From Streptomyces sp. NRRL F-4489 (GTDB lineage: Bacteria > Actinomycetota > Actinomycetes > Streptomycetales > Streptomycetaceae), in NCBI RefSeq assembly GCF_001509485.1, contig NZ_LLZI01000088.1, positions 1 to 6,455 on the forward strand: DNA of 6,455 bases, in the 5' to 3' direction. The notes under the pieces were generated by a model. The model was given only the letters and a program-made list of their open reading frames with translations. It made no database searches and was not told where the DNA came from. Position numbers and translations under genes: made by a program. The stretch's first letter is position 1, and each line of letters starts with the position of its first letter. Positions 3,919 to 6,455 of this stretch are shown here, piece by piece.

Positions 3919-5733
3919 TTGACTTCCGAAATACCGCGTACCCGGCACGTCTCCCGTGCCCGGAACGCCGCGCGTGTCCGGCGGCTCGCGGCCTGCACCG
4001 CGCTCGTACTCAGCGCCGGCATGCTGCTGTCCGCGCCCGCGTCGGCCGACGACCGGCCGGCCGCGCCGGACCGGCGCATCACGCACCACACGGCCGACGA
4101 CCGGCCATCGGTCCCGACTCTTCCGCCGCGTACGGCCAAGCGCCCCGGCAACACCGGAACGGGTGGCGCCGGCAAGGGACTTACCGGCCCGGGGGTCGCG
4201 GCGGCGCCCGGCAAGGCCGCGCCGCGATTCGATCTCGACGGGGACGGCTGGGGTGACATCCTCTACCGCGCGCAGGACGGCGGAGTGCGCGTCATCCCGT
4301 CCGACAACACACCGGTCCACCGGTTCGCCCTTGAGGGCGCCGGGGGCGAGATGTTCAAGGATCTCGTTCCCCTTGGCGACCAGGACGGCAACGGCACCGT
4401 CGAGTTGCTGACCCTGTCGTCCGACGGCACCCTCACCATGCGGAGCGACGCCGGCCTGAACGGCACGACGGCCCCGCTCTGGTCCGGCAAGGGCTGGCAG
4501 ATCTACAACAAGCTGGTGGCCCCCGGCGACCTGACCGGCGACGGGAAGACCGACCTGCTGGCCCGCACGCCCTCCGGCGAGCTGTACCTCTACCGCTCCA
4601 ACGGCCGGGTGGTCGCCCCGTTCGCCACCCGGGTCAAGGTCGGCGGCGGCTGGCAGATCTACGACCAGATCGTCGGCGTCAACGACGCCAACGGCGACGG
4701 CCTCGGCGACCTCTACGCCCGCACGCCGACCGGTGACCTGTACTTCTACGCGGGCACCGGCGACGCCTCGGCCCCGTTCAAGCCCCGGGTGCAGGTCGGC
4801 TACGGCTACGGGATCTACAACCAGCTCCTGAGCGCCGATGACTTCGACGGTGACGGCTACGCGGACCTGCTCGCCCGCACCCCGGCGGGCGAGATGTACG
4901 TCTACCGCTCCAACGGCACCGGGCAGTTGCTCGCTCGCACCGGATGGGGCTCGGGATGGGGGGTGGTCACGCTCTTCGCCGGCGCGGGCGCCAATCCCCA
5001 CCTGGGCAAGTCGGAACTGCTGGCCCTCGACACCAGCGGCACGCTGTACTTCTACTACTCCCGGAACAACGGGAAGGTGAGCCCCCGGGCGCAGGCCAGC
5101 AACCCCGGAGCGTTTGCCGGTGCCCGGCTCATCCACCCGTCCTCCATGGACAACAACGGGCAGGCCGACGTCTTCCAGATCTACCGAGGCGGCCTCTACA
5201 ACTACGAGGTCGGCTCGTCCAGCGGCCCCTACCTCATCGGCGGCGGCTGGGACATCTACAACACCGTCTTCGGGCCCGGTGACCTCAACGGCGACGGCAA
5301 GGGCGACCTGCTGGCGCGCGACGGGTCGGGCAACCTCTACCTCTACCGCGGTGACGGGACGGGTCAGCGGGTCGCCAGCCGGATCAAGGTCGGTGGCGGG
5401 TGGAACGCGTACGACGCGCTGGTCGGTGCCGGTGACATCACCGGAGACGGGCTGGCGGACATCGTCGCCCGTACGCCCGGTGGCACGCTCTACCTGTACG
5501 CGGGCACCGGCGTGGCCGACGCCCCCTTCAAGGCGCGGGTGAGCCTCGGCGGCGGCTGGAACACGTACCGGAAGCTGGCCGCGCCGGGCGATATCAACGG
5601 CGACGGGCGCGCGTCCCTGCTCGGCGTCGACTCGCGCGGTGATCTGTACGCGTACTACACGGACGGCAAGGGCTCCTTCCGGTCCCGGGTGAAGATCGGC
5701 AACGGCTGGAACATCTACTCGACTCTGGCCTGA
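3919..5733 (+). CDS. Secreted FG-GAP/VCBS-like repeat protein
   Basis: 604 residues from TTG 3919, preceded by a run of six G (3906-3911) spaced 7 bases as the likely ribosome site; the in-frame GTG at 3904 lacks one. Residues 1-43 are a Sec signal peptide: Arg-rich start, hydrophobic core 23-39, cleavage after A41-S42-A43. Residues 44-104 are a Pro/Thr/Gly linker with ADDRP twice. The rest is about ten ~50-residue repeats. Calcium-type DxDxDG loops occur at 105-113 (DLDGDGWGD), 154-162, 204-212, 256-264, 308-316, 455-463, 506-514 and 558-566, with degenerate ones near 359 and 411. Most repeats continue LLARTPSGELYLYRSNG and close with GGGWxIY (192, 244, 297, 346, 443, 495, 547, 597). Such repeats form beta-propellers that usually bind ligands or partners. 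No catalytic domain is visible, so it is probably an extracellular binding protein; ligand unknown. It faces the gene at the right edge and stands alone. Confidence 0.9.
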   Translation: MTSEIPRTRHVSRARNAARVRRLAACTALVLSAGMLLSAPASADDRPAAPDRRITHHTADDRPSVPTLPPRTAKRPGNTGTGGAGKGLTGPGVAAAPGKAAPRFDLDGDGWGDILYRAQDGGVRVIPSDNTPVHRFALEGAGGEMFKDLVPLGDQDGNGTVELLTLSSDGTLTMRSDAGLNGTTAPLWSGKGWQIYNKLVAPGDLTGDGKTDLLARTPSGELYLYRSNGRVVAPFATRVKVGGGWQIYDQIVGVNDANGDGLGDLYARTPTGDLYFYAGTGDASAPFKPRVQVGYGYGIYNQLLSADDFDGDGYADLLARTPAGEMYVYRSNGTGQLLARTGWGSGWGVVTLFAGAGANPHLGKSELLALDTSGTLYFYYSRNNGKVSPRAQASNPGAFAGARLIHPSSMDNNGQADVFQIYRGGLYNYEVGSSSGPYLIGGGWDIYNTVFGPGDLNGDGKGDLLARDGSGNLYLYRGDGTGQRVASRIKVGGGWNAYDALVGAGDITGDGLADIVARTPGGTLYLYAGTGVADAPFKARVSLGGGWNTYRKLAAPGDINGDGRASLLGVDSRGDLYAYYTDGKGSFRSRVKIGNGWNIYSTLA

Positions 5734-5761
5734 GCCGGTCGACCTTCTGTGAGTGGGCGGT

Positions 5762-5790
5762 GGGGCCGTCAGCCGTGTGGCTGCGGCCCC
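5762..5790. terminator. Strong hairpin between convergent genes, likely bidirectional terminator
   Basis: GGGGCCG (5762-5768) pairs with CGGCCCC (5784-5790), and inside it, after a bulged T, CAGCC pairs with GGCTG around a GTGT loop: 12 base pairs of nearly pure GC. It lies 28 bases after the repeat-protein stop and overlaps the last codons and stop of the opposing gene. No T-tract follows on either strand, which is common for actinomycete terminators. Confidence 0.7.
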
Positions 5791-6455
5791 TTCGCCGTGT
5801 CCGGGTGGTCCGCCGTCTCCCTCCTCTCCGCCGCGTCCAGGGCCTCCGCCAGGACTTCCGCCAGGTGGCGGGCGGGGCGGGCGCCCTGGTCGGTGAGCTG
5901 GGCGAGTTGGGTGCGGCAGGAGAAGCCGTCGGCGAGGATTTCGGCGTCGGGGGCGGCGGCGCGGACGGCCGGGAGGAGCTGGTCCTCGGCGCAGGCCAGC
6001 GAGATGGCGTAATGGCCGCGTTCGTAGCCGAAGTTGCCGGCCAGACCGCAGCAGCCGCCGCTCAACGCGCCGCCCAGGCCCGCCCGTTCGCGGAGTCGGC
6101 GGTCGGCGGCGTCGCCGAGGACGGCGTGCTGGTGGCAGTGGGTCTGGCCGGCGACCGGGCGGTCGACGCGGGGCGGGGTCCAGTCGGGCGCCAGTTCCTC
6201 CAGTGTCTCGGCGAAGGTGCGGACGGCGGCGGCGAGGCGGGCGGCCCGGGGGTCGTCGGCGAGGAGTTCCGGCATGTCGGTGCGGAGCGCGGCGGCGCAG
6301 CTCGGTTCGAGGACGACCAGGGGGCGGCCGGGGCGCACCAGGGGGCTCAGGACGTCCAGGGTGCGGCGCATGACGGCCCGGGCCTGGGTGAGCTGGCCGG
6401 TGGAGACGTAGGTCAGGCCGCAGCACAGGGCGGGGCGGGGCGGGTGGGGCAGCGG
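5769..6455 (-). CDS. FAD-binding and (Fe-S)-binding oxidoreductase, C-terminal part
   Basis: The last 228 residues are visible; the N-terminal FAD-binding part is beyond the right edge. The fragment carries the cysteine-rich (CCG) domain pattern of GlcD/GlpC-type fusions: ALCCGLTYVSTGQLTQAR (fragment residues 9-26), VVLEPSCAAALRTDMPEL (47-64), THCHQHAVLG (105-114), SGGCCGLAGNFGYERGHY (132-149) and ADGFSCRTQL (175-184). Key cysteines are C11, C12, C53, C107, C135, C136 and C180. Proteins of this type (YdiJ-like or D-lactate dehydrogenase-like, usually about 950-1000 residues) oxidise 2-hydroxyacids such as D-lactate or D-2-hydroxyglutarate and pass electrons via Fe-S centres to the respiratory chain; the exact substrate cannot be read here. 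Codons before ATG 6371 are clearly coding and homologous, so that ATG is not the start. The stop lies within the shared terminator hairpin. Confidence 0.87.
   Translation of the reverse strand, partial: PLPHPPRPALCCGLTYVSTGQLTQARAVMRRTLDVLSPLVRPGRPLVVLEPSCAAALRTDMPELLADDPRAARLAAAVRTFAETLEELAPDWTPPRVDRPVAGQTHCHQHAVLGDAADRRLRERAGLGGALSGGCCGLAGNFGYERGHYAISLACAEDQLLPAVRAAAPDAEILADGFSCRTQLAQLTDQGARPARHLAEVLAEALDAAERRETADHPDTAKGPQPHG

Noticed and set aside
3985..3996. LAAC resembling a lipoprotein lipobox in the secreted protein
   Set aside because: The cysteine (residue 26) comes before the hydrophobic core, not after it, and a standard ASA cleavage site follows at 41-43.
3814..6426. 870-residue open frame on the minus strand antisense to the repeat protein
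   Set aside because: It is antisense to a convincingly secreted, repeat-built gene, its repeated VDVPAAADLDP pattern is just the mirror of the DxDGDG repeats, and it also crosses the oxidoreductase in another frame. Long antisense frames are expected at this GC content.

Overview
The window is very GC-rich, codons end mostly in G or C, and GTG/TTG starts are common. Together with the gene content (TIGR03084-family protein, AtuA-family protein, EamA exporter with a divergent LysR gene, secreted FG-GAP repeat protein, FAD/Fe-S oxidoreductase) this points to an actinomycete, most likely Streptomyces or a close relative. This is recognition from reading, not a database result.

Layout. (1) 1-1320, minus strand: a two-gene translationally coupled unit, a TIGR03084-family metal-binding protein followed with a GTGA overlap by an AtuA-family (DUF1446) protein that runs off the left edge. 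A candidate promoter with an overlapping imperfect palindrome lies upstream (1406-1450). (2) 1577-2032, minus strand: a broken gene related to actinobacterial XRE/PLD-like regulators, with an internal deletion plus frameshift. (3) 2096-3217, minus strand: an intact EamA/RhtA-type exporter with an unusual ~95-residue Ala/Ser-rich N-terminal extension, apparently translated from a leaderless mRNA. (4) 3286-3676, plus strand: a broken LysR-type regulator divergent from the exporter. It keeps the first ~27 and last ~80-85 residues, with an in-frame stop, a large deletion, a hexanucleotide (His-Pro) expansion and a late frameshift. Its stop lies in a short telomere-like GGGGTTAG array. (5) 3919-5733, plus strand: a 604-residue secreted protein built of about ten ~50-residue FG-GAP/VCBS-like repeats. 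(6) A strong hairpin at 5762-5790 between convergent genes, then the C-terminal 228 residues of an FAD- and Fe-S-binding oxidoreductase (5769-6455, minus), cut by the right edge.

How the parts relate. TIGR03084/AtuA look like part of an acyl-CoA-type catabolic operon continuing to the left. The exporter is flanked by remnants of two regulator genes, one on each side, so this stretch has been losing regulatory genes while keeping the permease. Three reading frames (AtuA, EamA, the LysR remnant) also contain short in-frame tandem-repeat or low-complexity expansions, suggesting replication slippage. I do not see a clear new multi-gene system. The most interesting points are the decayed regulators, the repeat expansions inside genes, the possible 5+5 organisation of the secreted repeat protein, and the G-rich array.
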